Part shown: positions 23,187 to 36,280 of the stretch, one piece after another
Position numbering within the stretch: position 1 is the first letter of the stretch
Layout of the letters: each line of letters starts with the position of its first letter
Source of the DNA: Owenia fusiformis
Taxonomy: Eukaryota > Annelida > Polychaeta > Sabellida > Oweniidae
Direction of reading: 5' to 3'
Assembly: GCA_903813345.2 (NCBI GenBank)
Contig: CAIIXF020000004.1
Coordinates: forward strand, 8,874,196 to 8,938,195
DNA length: 64,000 bases
Position numbers and translations under genes: made by a program
Notes under the pieces: model-generated
Seen by the model: the letters and a program-made list of their open reading frames with translations, nothing else
The model's database searches: none
What the model was told of the DNA's origin: nothing

Positions 23187-25232
23187 TTTTCTATGTGTAT
23201 ACAGTTACAGTGTAGTAAAGGAAATGAACTAATGAAATGTTTAGAGCCCAAAGTGCAAAATAAATATTTTATTTTTTATTTGTCAAATGAATCTTTTACG
23301 ATGTTGTTAGTCCCTCGTGCCATTGGCGTAGCATATTTGTAAGTAATTCAATAGAATAACGTTATTTTTATGATACGACCTAAAGCTGTTGCTTAAGTCT
23401 TTTAAATGTAATTTGACGTTTACTTCATCAGTCCGGTGTAAAAGAAATTATGATCGGATCCCATTGGGATTATGGTCCCCTTTCCTAACAGCCCTTACTT
23501 TTGTATTCTAACTATGTCATACATCATTATCATCCGTCCGTGGAAGTATTGGAGCGCTGAAGTACTTCCTTTTCGATGAAGACTTGTAATTGTTAGTCGA
23601 GTGAATGTTTTTACCGCCAAATTCCAATATGGCGTTTTCTGCTCGGACGTTTTCGTAAATCTCCGGAGGTTGTCCGAAACTAACTCATTCTCGAAACTCA
23701 TTTCGTTCGTTGTGTATCTCGCTCCTAGTAAACCGCCATATTTGAAATTGGTCGATTAAAACATTCACTGGTGAATAATTTATAGTCTTGATCGAAAAAA
23801 GAAGTATTTCAGCACTCCAATACTTGCACGGATTGATAATACTGAATGTAAGACACAGTTAGAGACCAAAAGTAAGCCGCGGAAATGTTTATTGATGTTT
23901 TAAAGGTCACTATTATTATTGGGTTGAACCGAGTACATTGCCCTTCTGTTACCATAGCAACCATTATTCAGTAACCAATGATAGTTGAGATACAATATTT
24001 ACTCAATATTAGCACAAATGTATGTTCTATATATGTACCAAATATCAAGAAACAATTCCTCAAAATGACAAAGTTAAAGATAAATAAACATAACTTTTTG
24101 ACTGACCTAAGTGATTGATGAATAGGTCAATTACAGAGTGCAGAGTTTAAGGCTAGTTTAGTTGTAGGTGAAGGGCGTAATATCAATGTAGTCAATTAAT
24201 TCTTTACAGCAGGCAAATATCATCTATGGCAACTGTTAATGATACAGGTGAAGGTTTAACCTATGCTTAGGGCACCTTCCAAATAATAATCGAATATAGT
24301 CGGAGTATGAGCAAAGTCCCATTGCATACAATGTAGCCCCCGATATCCGCGGAAGGGACTACTGATGATGTATCTCGATAGCCAGTATTGATGAGCATAT
24401 TGTGTTTTATTTATGCGATATTTCGCCGTGCATACAAAAGAGCACAATCTTTGTTTTTTCGTATAGCTACACGTTATAAACTTATGAAGTTTGCCGTTTC
24501 GCAAAATATACACTAAATACGTAGGGAAATGTATATTTCATCGATCAATTCTAATGTTCATTTCACCAAGAATTATTTTGTACGTTTTATCATCAGTTAT
24601 GAGAGACCCCCACGCTCCCTACTTAGTAAAATAACCCCAGCTACACCAAACTAGTTTTCATAACGTTCTCGAAGCGTGTTGCAGAACAGTCTAGAACTGT
24701 TTGTTTCTATATTAATACAAACAAATCTAATCCAATTTTTCTTAGAACAGTACAAGTAGCAACACCGGGTGTGCATGAGGGTAACATACATACAACATAC
24801 ATCAGTTTATGTCGCATAAATAAACGGGTTTACTGTAACAGTCTTTAATATTTTCTAAAACATGAACTTTCGAACAATTGGGTGACTTAACAGATCGATG
24901 TTTTCCCCCAAAAATCCAAGGTATATTTCATTTATATCTTAAACGCTTCTGCAACTTATCGGTCAATTGGATGACTTGGGAACAGATCGATGTTTTTTCG
25001 ATAGTAATTGTGTTGTATTCTATATTTACGTGTACAACCCAGGGAGAACGAACACGCAATTGTTTAGCGAGCCTGGATCGTTAGCCTAACCAATCAACTT
25101 ATAATATGCGACGTATTCTCTGACTGACAATTATTCAAAAATAACTAAAATGCGGTAATTTTCATAATAACCCACTAACTAAAAACGATATGCACACATA
25201 TGGGGTTTATGTATCCCAGCTTATTAGATATA
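23187..25232. other. No gene recognised
   Basis: It contains a second copy (23431-23500) of the short repeat at 15341-15420. It also has GTTACCATAGCAAC at 23950-23963, close to the RFX X-box consensus, and two direct copies of an ACAGATCGATGTTTT phrase (~24890 and ~24980). No convincing exon was found. Confidence 0.4.
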
Positions 25233-26224
25233 CAGGGTGACCGGAAAAAAAGGAGACCATTGAAGTAATCAATTTCTCCTAAACTAGACAAGTGCCATCA
25301 ATGAAATTTTGCATACACTGGAACAGTTATATGGAAATTTGTTACTGAAGGTTTCAATACAAGCATTCAACTGGTTCAGGAGCTATGATCATTTACATAA
25401 CATGCTCCAAATAGGCACAATTGAGACCAACGCAGAGTTGGATTCATATGGCAAACTACCCTTACATGTTCTGCCCTCTATGGCATTATTATGGCATTAC
25501 ATATAGCAGTGATTGCCTTCTTTAGGTCAACAATAGTCTGAGGAGTGTTTTGGTATAGATTGTCTTTCAAATATCCATACAAAAAGAAATCAGCAGGATT
25601 CAAGTCTAGGCTGTAATGGCAATGAAGGGTTATCTGACATGTGGTTCATCATCCTGTTGCCAAAGTGCTGATTTACCCAATCTTAAGAGTCACTTTAAGT
25701 ATTGGGCATAGTGCCATGTTACTAAAACCACTATATGGCACAATTAAATCCCATATGGAAACCAAGGGCTGCCCAAAACCTCCTTAGGATGATACTGTAA
25801 CTGAGTGGGACCACTGAGTCAGAAGCCATAGGTCAGATAAGCTTCGTCTCCATACACCTCAAATTTGAATCCACTTGATTTCTTTTTGTGGGGCAATTTG
25901 AAAGACAATGTGTACCAAAACAATCCTGAGACAATTGCTGACCTAAAGGTGGCAATAAATGCTAAATGTAATGCCATAACAAGGTCGGAATATGTAAGGG
26001 TATTTGCCAAATGTATCCAGCTCTGCGTTGGTCTCAATTGCGCCTATTTGGAGCATGTTATGTAAATGATCATAGCTCCTGAACCAGTTGACTGCTTGTA
26101 TTGACACTTTCAGGAACAAATTTCCATAGAACTGTCCTGATGTATGCAAAATTTCATTGATGTCACTAGTCTATTTTAGGAGATATTGCCTATTTCAATG
26201 GTCTCCTTTTTTCCGGTCACCCTG
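25233..26224. mobile_element. Tc1/mariner-type element rebuilt as an inverted duplication
   Basis: The element is flanked by TA on both sides, with ends CAGGGTGACCGGAAAAAAAG and CTTTTTTCCGGTCACCCTG. The arms are about 400 bp, far longer than usual TIRs, because each contains the 3' part of a transposase gene in opposite orientation. The plus-strand copy (25865-26065) reads NPLDFFLWGNLKDNVYQNN, with the third catalytic Asp and the family's C-terminal region. The minus-strand copy in the left arm (~25500-25640) reads NPADFFLYGYLKDN, with a remnant of the second catalytic-Asp motif (QQDDEPH) towards 25680. About 180 bp separates the arms. It cannot encode a working transposase and would depend on one in trans. 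Confidence 0.85.
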
Positions 26225-27842
26225 TAGTAGGGCGTGTTCAAAATATCTAGATTTCAAATCAAGACACCATATTTTAGAGATCAAGCTGTTAGGTCAAGGT
26301 TATACTTGTAAAAAACTTAAGAAATCCTTTTTGGGCTTTGCTGAAAAGTACAAGTCTTTAATTTTGAAATTTCACTTTTTTCCACTTGAGATGCCGAAGG
26401 ATGTAGGAATGGTATAATAAATTGGCAATGAACTCACACTTTTTTCACTTGGCACCTTTTGAGGTGGATCCCGGCTATGGCATAAATGGTTGAGAAATAG
26501 GGATCGAAACCAGCCATAGTTTTCTCCTGATGACCATTGTGAATTGTTGTGTTTTATGGATCATGATGACGGCTTTGCGAACGGATGTTGACCCTTTGAA
26601 TTGCCTATAAACTTCTAGACTGGATTTTATCTATCCCACATCATTTGAGACTGGATACTCTATCTTTTATGAGTACTAGTATCTACAACTAGTTTTGATG
26701 TTATGAGTATTGTGGCAATCAATTTTTCAATTTTTCTTCAACATGTAATGTAATGACTTCAGTAAGAATGAAATGTCCCTTGGTGTTCTGGTCCTGGATT
26801 GTGATATTGGTTCCCGATTGGAGGGGGGGGGGGATGTTAGACATTGTTTCTTTTCACGTTAGATCATGGTTTTGGGATATATAGGGTCTACTTTTCTTAT
26901 GACAGATTTACACTTATAGTTTGCTTTTCTTGTTGGGTTTCTTTAAAGTTGTTAGTCACCCTTCCCTTTGGCATTTGCGCTTGAACATTTGTACTTAAAT
27001 GTAATCACGTGCATGTACATGTACATTGTAAATTGGCTGAATTATTGGGTAAATTTAATTGGTGTTAGTTACGGAAATCCTAGACTATAAGTGTGATACC
27101 ATATCAGCACCCAATTATAAATTAAAGAGGTGTACAAAAATGATCGACCCCATCCGACCACTGACCTCCAAGGGCCAACTGTTGTGCTCAGTCTCTTCCA
27201 TTCACCCTTATTGAAGGTATATTTGAGCTAGAAACTCAAATCATTCAGGTCATTTTTCTTTCCAAGTGATAAGTTATTATAAATATATATAGGTTATTTA
27301 CTGGGAGGGAAATATTATATGGACACTCGGTCGCTGCGCTCCCTCGGTCAATATCATATTACCCTTCGGTCGATATCATATTGTCCCTCGGAATAAAACC
27401 CAGATTCAATCCCGACCAGAAATAACCTATTTATTCCATGATACATTCTTCTAAAATGCTACATTTGGATAATGCTTTTATCAATTAGTCAAGATTAAAA
27501 TAACCGGGAAACCAAAAATATGATAATACGTTCCAATACGATTTTTTCCGGGGGACAATACGATTTTTTCATGTAATACGCTCAAATACGATTTTTCCTG
27601 GGGACAATACGATTTTTTCATGTCATACGGTTTAATACGATTTTTATTCCTTCATATTTCCATATAATAACTCTCTGCGTACAAAATCTGTGATTCTTCT
27701 AAACAACTCAAACCAGAATCAACATGAAAATAATGTCAACTCAATATCAACTATTTGAGATGTACATGTACATTCAATATGAGAGAGCATGTGGACAGAT
27801 AGTAACAATAATTAAACAAAGTACTAAATCTGAAAAACTATA
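26225..27842. other. No gene recognised; hairpin-forming repeat at 27300-27460
   Basis: Mostly unassigned. Around 27290-27445 an inverted-repeat tract contains GGTTATTTACTGGGAGGGAA, CTCGGTCGCTGCGCTCCCTC and AATAACCTATTTATTCC, with repeated CAATATCATATT units. Around 27520-27650 there are three copies of an AATACGATTTTTTC phrase in tandem. Confidence 0.5.
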
Positions 27843-28835
27843 CAAGGTGGTCCAAAAAATTGGAACGTTTGATAATTGAACTCAAAATCGTTATTTTCCC
27901 TCTAAAATGCACCAAAAGTTTTCTGAGTATTGTTCAGTCACTTATATTTAAATATGTATCTGATGTAAAGTTTATAGGTGCAAACAACAAAGTTAATGCA
28001 TTAAACTATACTGTTTGTTATGACCCCTCTTCTCCTGAATTATAAGTTCAAGCCTGGGACTCAATTTTGAAATGATTCATTCACCCTGATGTTCGTTTGT
28101 TTTTGTCCAAGTCATCTTGATTAAAAAATTCAGCTTGACCAAACTTATATGTTTGCCTTGGAAGATCAAATCTAGTAACAAATTCTTTACCAAAATTTAT
28201 GGGTTTCAAGCATATTTTGATGGCTTTTGTTAGGTGTATTACGGATTGAATAATCTCCAGAAATAGGCCAGGGCAGAGTCTGTTTTGACTGGTAAATGAA
28301 GACCCCCCCTTTATTGTTCTAATATGAATAATCATCATTGAATATATCAATATTTCTATATTAATATCATAAATAAGTCTCCCAGAACACAAATTATATA
28401 TTTTATGTACTTACAGCTGGTCTTTGACAAAGCATTGTAAATAGCTCAGTTTTCTCTTTACTGAAAAGTGAAAACAATGATTTTGTCAATTAAGTAGTTT
28501 TGTGGGTTATGCCATCCCTCACCTCTGACATGTTCCTTCTTCCATACTCGTAAATAAAAATAATCATTGTAGGTATTTTTTAAGTTGGCATTCGACACAA
28601 TAGTTTTTTAGTAAACCATAGATGTAAATAGATAAAAGTGTACACGTATATTTAAGAAAGGGGTCCGATGAAACGTTGACTAGTTAACTGCATTAACTTT
28701 GTGGTTTCTCCTATAAACTTTACATCAGATAAATAAGGGACGGAACTATGCTTAGTGAAATTTTGGTGTATTTTAGAGGAAAAATAAAGGTTCTGTATTC
28801 CGATGACAAATGTTCCAATTTTTTGGACCACCCTG
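27843..28835. mobile_element. Mariner-type non-autonomous element
   Basis: TA-flanked, with ends CAAGGTGGTCCAAAAAATTG and CAATTTTTTGGACCACCCTG. Similarity between the arms extends about 190 bp (TAAAGTTTATAGGTG and CCTATAAACTTTA inside). The interior has a minus-strand open frame of about 100 codons (28081-28392) including GKEFVTRFDLPRQTYKFGQA, which I do not recognise as transposase. A solo fragment of the same right end sits at 5790-5815. Confidence 0.75.
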
Positions 28836-29506
28836 TATAATTTATATAAATGGAATATACTCAAATTATAACGTAAATATATATATTAGCCATTGTTGAT
28901 TTTAAAGCCCTCTTATGCTGTCTAAAATGAGGCGCATATTTATTCTTTGAAATACCTCATACGAGATCGAGGAGAAACTTAACTCCATAAAAATTACAAC
29001 CTATGTTAGAAATGCAGCGTTATCACCCCTCCCCATCTCTGCTACACCATATATTTAAGGCAGTCCGTGTTACATTCAAAAGCACATGTTAGAACCCGAA
29101 TATAAAATATTATATGTTATTAACTACACGAATAAACAAGGCAGGGTCATATCCTGCGAAACACAATAAAGACCCTCATAAAGACAGACATCCAAAATGT
29201 GTTTGCAAATATTGTTGTGTTCCAACTAAGGCAATGCGGCAGAATTACGAAATATACTAAATTATTAAATGTATGTAATCACCTAATGCAGTTTGTAACA
29301 TCAAAAAAAGTCATTTATTCTATTAATTCAATATAAAATACATTTAATAAAATTAATCTAAACCGGTATAGCATACTGTTAAACCAGTGTGTTCCTTCAG
29401 TCATATTAATACCTTGATGGATCAGGATATGGGAGTACAGACCGAGAAAGGGTCGATGGCAAACACTGACAGAACCCGGGTTTCCTAAACCCGTGCTGAT
29501 GGTTTT

Positions 29507-29700
29507 CGAAGCACGTACTGAAATAGTCTCGCAACCAGTGCTATTTACTGAACGAAACGACACGAAAATCCCGGGACAGCGTCCTATCAGAGTATATATG
29601 GATACGAAACACGTACTAAAATAGTCTCGCAACCAGTGCTATTTACTGAACGAAACGACACAAAAACCCCGGGACAGCGTCCTATCAGAGTATTTATGGA
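29507..29700 (+). repeat. Tandem pair of ~94-bp units, with a third worn copy at 30020-30145
   Basis: Two nearly identical copies contain ATAGTCTCGCAACCAGTGC, TTTACTGAACGAAACGACAC and CCCGGGACAGCGTCCTATCA. A diverged third copy (ATAGTCTCGAAACCAGTGC, AACTGAACGAAATGC, CCCGGGATGTAGCATCCT) follows after an inserted CAGGCCCGTAGCC element. Confidence 0.75.
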
Positions 29701-29770
29701 TTTAAGGATAGGACCCCCGTATGACCGACCATGCTATCAGTTTGAATCTATCATTAACAAACTTATGTAA

Positions 29771-29935
29771 CAGGCCCGTAGCCAGGACCTTCTACCATTG
29801 CCAAAAATGCTTTCAAAACCATGCAGCTGAGCACTTTTTCAAGGGTTTTGGTCATTTTTTGGCCATTTCAAAAGTGAATCCCTTGGATTTTTATAAAAAT
29901 GACCCCCCCCCCCCGTCAAATCCCGGCTACTGCCC
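29771..29935. mobile_element. Small TIR element, relative of 2468-2700
   Basis: It begins CAGGCCCGTAGCCAGGA and ends with a poly-C run and CCCGGCTACTGCCCA, a slightly worn complement of the start. It shares the internal AAATGCTTTCAAAA and TTTTTGGCCATTT style of its relative. It sits between copies of the 94-bp repeat. Confidence 0.65.
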
Positions 29936-30920
29936 AGATTTTAACTTAAAACAATAAAATGCTGTATAAAACCCAGGAGATATATCATCCTCCGACTCAT
30001 TTATCCTGCATCCCTTGACCCGTATTTAAATAGTCTCGAAACCAGTGCTATTTTAACTTTTGCCAGTGAGAGGCGCCATAAACTGAACGAAATGCAAAAC
30101 ACTCTAAACCCGGGATGTAGCATCCTTTGGTATTCATGAATTGGATTAATTGCCCGACCTTTTACCTTTCTGTCAGTTCGAATTCATGCCGATATAGGCT
30201 CTCAAATAGAATAAAATTTGTTCTCGAAGATGAATTGGCTATAGCAATTAGGAGTTGGAATCCTTATGTGTTCAAGTTTACGTGTTCAAAGGTATTTGGG
30301 TTTAGATGAGGTTTTAATTAATGTTATAATTTCTGATAATAGCTGGCCTTGAACTACATTGAAGTATTTGGAGTTGATGCTGTATTCAAGTCTGGACCAA
30401 ATAAACTAATAAAGAAAGTTTGATGTACGGATTTATTTATTTCTATTGCAAATAACTATTTACACATGCCATTTCAAGGTCAACCCATGTGACTATTCAT
30501 TTTATCAAGCGATTTATAAAGTTTTATAATTATGCATATACCTGTTGACTCACTTCAATCCTGAACATAAACATTAATTTTGTCTCCATTTTTGGATGTG
30601 GCTAATTCCTATTGCCCCTACTGTGGACTAGTGACAATATATATTTTGCAAAAGCCAAAAATGTATGCATTCAGTATTGAAACATCAAGTCCATTGTACA
30701 TCGATCACAAATAAAGGCACATTTACATATATTCCAATAAATTCAAATACTGTAAAACCTGTAAATAGTGACCACCTATTGAGCCACAAAAAGTGTTCAC
30801 GGTAGGTATTTTCTAACTAGATGGGATTATATACAGGAGTCGATGTGAAATCTATCTAAAGTGGTGATAACTAGAGAGAGGTGTGCACTAAAACAGGTTT
30901 TACTGTTGTATATAAGATAT

Positions 30921-32652
30921 AAACAAGACACACAGTGATAAATATCGCACTTTGAAGAGCTGAAACTGGCCACCATGCAATTTACCCAGCATGGCCAAAA
31001 CCTAATCAGACCTTGGCACTAGTCTGCTCTTGCATCTAAAATCCAAAATATCAATTTAGAAAATCAACTTTTTTGACCTTTTCAAGGTCACTGAAGGTGA
31101 ATGAAAGGTCAAATCTGAAATCTAAGGTCAGAATTTGAACTTCTGAGAACTTGTAGATGTTTTTTAAAAAAAAATTGGTCAATTTGGAGCAAGTTGAAAA
31201 ATTCAAAATGGCCGCCAAATTGAAAAATTCAAAATGGCCACCATGTAATTCAGCCAGCATACCCAAAACCTAATCAGATTTTGGCAATAGTCTGCTCTTG
31301 CATCTGTAAAAATTTCAAGTTGAACGGATAAGTGGTTTTCCTGGAATTTTGATGACAAGATTTTTTGAAAAATTCAAAATGGCTGCTACATAGTTTACCC
31401 AGCACGCCCTAAACCTAATCAGATCTTGGCACTAGTCTGCTATTGCATGTGTAAAAATTTCAAGTTGAACAGGTTAGCGGTTTTCTTGGAATTTTGATGA
31501 CAAGAATTGATTTGTAGTCTCAAACTTTGAGAAACTTGGATAACATCATTTGTGACCTAGTTTGATGACCTTGACCTTCGACCTTGAAAATTTCACTTTT
31601 TCAGACCTCAGTAGGTGTTTTGTAATTAAGCTGACCTAAATTTAAATCCAAAATATCAATTTAGAAAATCAATTTTTTTTATCTTTTCAAGGTCACTAAA
31701 GGTGAATGAAAGGTCAAATCTGAAATCTAAGGTCAGATTTGAACTTCTGAGAACTTGTAGATGTTTTAAAAAAAAAATTTGGTCAATTTGGAGCAAGTTT
31801 AAAAATTCAAAATGGCCGCCAAATTGAAAAATTCAAAATGTCCACCATGTTATTCAGCCAGCATACCCAAAACCTAATCAGATCTTGGCAATAGTCTGCT
31901 CTTGCATCTGTAAAAATTTCAAGTTGAACGGATAGATGGTTTTCCTGGAATTTTGATGACAAGATTTGTTGAAAAATTCAAAATGGCCGCCACGTAGTTT
32001 ACCCAGCATGCCCTTAACCTAATCAGATCTTTTTTAGACCTCAGTAGGTGTTTTGTAATTAAGCTGACCTAAATTTAAATCCAAAATATCAATCTAGAAA
32101 ATCAACTTTTTTGACCTTTTCAAGGTCACTGAAGGTGAATGAAAGGTCAAATCTGAAATCTAAGGTCAGATTTGAACTTCTGAGAACTTGTTGATGTTTT
32201 TAAAAAAAAATTTGGTCAATTTGGAGCAAGTTGAAAAATTCAAAATGGCCGCCAAATTGAAAAATTCAAATTGGCCACCATGTAATTCAGCCAGCATACC
32301 CAAAACCTAATCAGATCTTGGCAGTAGTCTGCTCTTGCATCTGTAAAAATTTCAAGTTGAATGGATAAGTGGTTTTCCTGGAATTTTGATGACAACATTT
32401 GTTGAAAAATTCAAAATGGCCGCCACGTAGTTTACCCAGCATGCCCTTAACCTAATCAGATCTTGGTACTAGTCTGCTCTTGCATCTGTAAAAATTTCAA
32501 GTTGAACAGGTAAGCAGTTATCCTGGAAATTTGATGACAAGATTTGGTTTATGTCCCGCCCGCCCGCCCGCACGCCCGTACGCCCGTACGCCCGCCCAAC
32601 AGCACAAGACGACGACAATATAGCACTTTTTCAAAGTGCGATAAAAATGTAA
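30921..32652 (+). mobile_element. Composite non-autonomous repeat, copy 1 (1.7 kb)
   Basis: It starts CAAGACACACAGTGATAAAT followed by ATCGCACTTTGAAGAGC, and ends GCACTTTTTCAAAGTGCGAT then AAAAATGTA, so the termini share a short inverted GCACTTT..AAAGTGC. Inside are repeated blocks: AAAATTCAAAATGGCCGCC, CCTAATCAGATCTTGG, TGTAAAAATTTCAAGTTGAA, CTTGACCTTCGACCTTGAAA, TCTGAGAACTTGTAGATG. They recur with spacings of about 440-600 bp. A CG-rich run of CGCCCG units (32559-32605) precedes the 3' hairpin. No protein is encoded. A hairpin-before-the-end layout recalls Helitron-like elements, but the terminal dinucleotides do not fit. Confidence 0.75.
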
Positions 32653-33500
32653 TACATATACCTGTAATATTATCTCTAATGAGCGCACAATTCCAATGAG
32701 TGCAAATGTGACTTTTTTATTGAATTTTGTCTCAATATTAACACATTGATTTTGATTAACCGAACTGATTGATATATTATAGTGAGTGATGATTTTCAAC
32801 ATGTTTAATGCAAATAAAAATAGTAGCTGTAGAGTATGAAAACCTAAGTGATCACAGCTAAAAGGATCATAATCGATATTTTTCTCAATATCATACCCTT
32901 GAGTTGGCAATAACACAACAGAAAATGCACCGATTCAGGTATGTCCACATAAACTAAAATGCCTACATAATGAATAATGCAATTACTGGTTAAATTTGAC
33001 AAGAAAAAACAATTTCCATAACCCCATGATTAAATGTCAATGGAAGCCCTCAAAAACTCAAAAATACAATAAACAAAAGAACCGCTTAATGCTACTTCAA
33101 TTTTTGAATTTTTAGAAGAAATCCAATGTTTACCAACAACAAACGCCTTGTTATTCTCAGAGGCAAACTGTGTAAGAACCACTAATTGAATATCTTTAAG
33201 ATCTTCCAAATGTAATGAGCTAACCAATCTCCAATTTTTTTGCATGATATATCCTGTATTGAAATAACAGTGTTCATATTTATTCGCCAAGTAGAAATCT
33301 TATACTCTCCACTTATTGGGGCACCACAATTCATCCATTTAAGATTTCTCTTATTAAATGACTACATGTACTTTACAAAGTTATTGCAAATGAATATCTT
33401 TACATAAAGTTAACAAGGCATTTCAACAAAAGATGGTTTGCACACATTCATTGTAACCTTGAAACAAACACCGATTTCCATCTAAATAACACCCTGAGAC
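32653..33500. other. Spacer between composite repeats; one possible minus-strand exon
   Basis: 850 bp unlike its neighbours. On the minus strand, 33134-33253 is bounded by an acceptor (TTATTTCAATACAG) and a donor (GTTG then GTAAAC). It reads NWRLVSSLHLEDLKDIQLVV then LTQFASENNKAFVV, with open frame on both sides. I do not recognise it and chance is possible. Confidence 0.3.
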
Positions 33501-34984
33501 TATAACAAGACACACAGTGATAAATATCGCACTTTGAAGAGCAAACTGGCCACCATGCAATTCACCCAGCATGGCCAAAACCTAATCAGACCTTGGCACT
33601 AGTCTGCTCTTGCATCTGTAAACATTTCAAGTTGACAAGGTTAGCGGTTTTCCTGCAATTTTGATGACAAGAATTTATTTGTAGTCTTGAACTTTGGGAA
33701 AATTTAGATAACATTGTTTGTGACCTAATTTGATGACCTTCGACCTTGAAAATTTTACTTTTTCAGACCTCAGTAGTTTTGTAATTAAGCTGACCTAAAT
33801 TTAAATCCAAAATATCAATTTAGAAAATCAACTTTTTGACCTTTTCAAGACCACTGAAGGTCAACGAAAGGTCAAATCTGAAATCTAAGGTCAGATTTGA
33901 ACTTCTGAGAACTTGTAGATGTTTTTTAAAAAAAAGTTGGTCAATTTGGAGCAAGTTGAAAAATTCAAAAGGGCCGCCAAATTGAAAAATTCAAAATGGC
34001 CACCATGTAATTCAGCCAGCATACCCAAAACCTAATCAGATCTTGGCAATAGTCTGCTCTTGCATCTGTAAAAATTTCAAGTTGAACGGAGAAGTGGTTT
34101 TCCTGGAATTTTGATGACAAGATTTGTTGAAAAATTCAAGATGGCCGCCACGTAGTTTACCCAGCATGCCCTAAACCTAATCAGATCTTGGTACTAGTCT
34201 GCTATTGCATGTGTAAAAATTTCAAGTTGAACAGGTTAGCGGTTTTCTTGGAACTTTGATGACAAGAATTGATTTGTAGTCTCAAACTTTGAGAAACTTG
34301 GATAACATCATTTGTGACCTAGTTTAATGACCTTGACCTTCGACCTTGAAAATTTCACTTTTTCAGACCTCAGTTGGTGTTTTGTAATTAAGCTGACCTT
34401 AATTTAAATCCAAAATATCAATTTAGAAAATCAATTTTTTTGACCTTTTCAAGGTCACTGAAGGTGAATGAAAGGTCAAATCTGAAATCTAAGGTCAGAT
34501 TTGAACTTTTGAGAACTTGTAGATGTTTTTTAAAAAAAAATTTGGTCAATTTGGAGCAAGTTGAAAAATTCAAAATGGCCGTCAAATTGAAAAATTCAAA
34601 ATGGCCACCATGTAATTCAGCCAGCATACCCAAAACCTAATCAGATCTTGGCAATAGTCTGCTCTTGCATCTGTAAAAATTTCAAGTTGAACGGATAAGT
34701 GGTTTTCCTGGAATTTTGATGACAAGATTTGTTGAAAAATTCAAAATGGCCGCCACATAGTTTACCCAGCATGCCCTTAACCTAATCAGATCTTGGTACT
34801 TGTCTGCTCTTGCATCTGTAAAAATTTCAAGTTGAACAGGTAAGCAGTTATCCTGGAAATTTGATGACAAGATTTGGTTTATGTCCCGCCCGCCCGCACG
34901 CCCGCACGCCCGTACGCCCGTACGCCCGCCCAACAGCACAAGACGACGACAATATAGCACTTTTTCAAAGTGCGATAAAAATGT
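33501..34984 (+). mobile_element. Composite non-autonomous repeat, copy 2 (1.5 kb)
   Basis: Same start, end, CGCCCG run and internal blocks as 30921-32652, in the same orientation, but with one fewer internal ~440-bp unit. Similarity stops abruptly on both sides at the same points as in copy 1, which fixes the element's boundaries. The plus- and minus-strand frames of about 70 codons are shadows of the repeat. Confidence 0.8.
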
Positions 34985-35126
34985 ATTAGCTATCGAGAGT
35001 CTGTGATATTTTTCACGAAATATATGTTTTCGTAGGTACTATAAATTCAAATACTTCTGATCAATTTACTTAATAAATTCTATTAATCACTATTTCATCA
35101 ATATTTCGTTAGCTTGCAAACAACCA

Positions 35127-35755
35127 AACAACTCATGTTGTAGAACCTGATGATGTTCTGACTCGGGTTGTTGTAGAACCTGATGATGTTCTGACGCATT
35201 TTGTTGTAGAACCTTGGTATGTTCTGACTCATGTTGTTGTAGAACCTGGTGATGGATATTCTGACTCATGTTGTTTTAGAACCTGATGATGTTCTGACTC
35301 CTGTTGTTGTAGATCCTGGGGATGTTCTGACTCATGTTGTTGTAGAACCTTGGGATGTTCTGACTCATGTTGTTGTAGAACCTGATGATGTTCTGACTCC
35401 TGTTGTTGTAGAACCTGGGGATGTTCTGACTCATGTTGTTGTAGAACTTGGTGATGGATTTTCTGACTCATGTTGTTGTAGAACTTGGTGATGGATTTTC
35501 TGACTCATGTTGTTGCAGAACCTGGGGATGTTCTGACTCATGTTGTTGTAGAACCTTGGGATGTTCTGACTCATGTTGTTGTAGAACCTTGGGATGTTCT
35601 GACTCATGTTGTTGTAGAACCTTGGGATGTTCTGACTCATGTTGTAGAACCTGGTGATAGATGTTCTGACTCATGTTGTAGCACCTTGGGATGTTCTGAA
35701 TCATGTTGTTGTAGAACCTGGGGATGTTCTGACTCATGTTGTAGAACCTACAATT
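35127..35755. repeat. 33-bp minisatellite, about 19 copies
   Basis: The unit GATGTTCTGACTCATGTTGT plus TGTAGAACCTTGG is repeated with small variants. One variant is GATGGATTTTCTGACTC, and some units are shortened by TTG. Because 33 is divisible by three, long frames stay open on both strands (11-residue periods such as DVLTHVVVEPW). Shortened units switch the frame, as expected of noncoding DNA. Confidence 0.9.
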
Positions 35756-36280
35756 CACAATTTACAACTAGAAATTGGCAACTCCAAGGTGTAGGGAATC
35801 CCAACGAACATATATAGATCATGAATTGTACAGTCACAATGTAATATTTACCATCGCACTCTTCCCTTCAATAAATAGATCATTGTAGTATAATATCTCT
35901 AAGTTATGGCCTATTCCAGCCATTTTTAATTTTCTGAGAAAAGAATCAGAAAAACAATACCATAATTGTGATCTACTCTAAAATCCCTTCAGTTTTAGTA
36001 TAATATATAGCCATACTTCTAAGATGAAGAAAATTGAAAAGGTTTAATGGTGATAAATATGATCTTAAACAATGCTGAATGACTTAGTTTTTAACATTTG
36101 TTTAGAATAACATTTTTGGCTCACCCTGTGCCTTAATTGTTTCTTATTTCAAGTCATATGAAGAGATAGTTTAAAAATTGCATAAATTGTTGGACTCTGA
36201 AAAAAATCTTCAGTGTTTTTCCTCAAAATCAGTGCAAGCATCATTTCCCAACTTTTTGGAATAAAGGTACTCATTCTCAC

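Noticed and set aside
28081-28392. Transposase of the 27843-28835 element
   Set aside because: The ~100-codon minus-strand frame lacks any DDE motif or helix-turn-helix I can see; left as unassigned.
35127-35755. CRISPR-like array
   Set aside because: Repeats are directly contiguous with no unique spacers, in a eukaryotic context.
35229-35817. Six open frames of 69-110 codons with 11-residue repeats
   Set aside because: A 33-bp minisatellite keeps all frames open; shortened units shift the frame and there is no start context or splice support.
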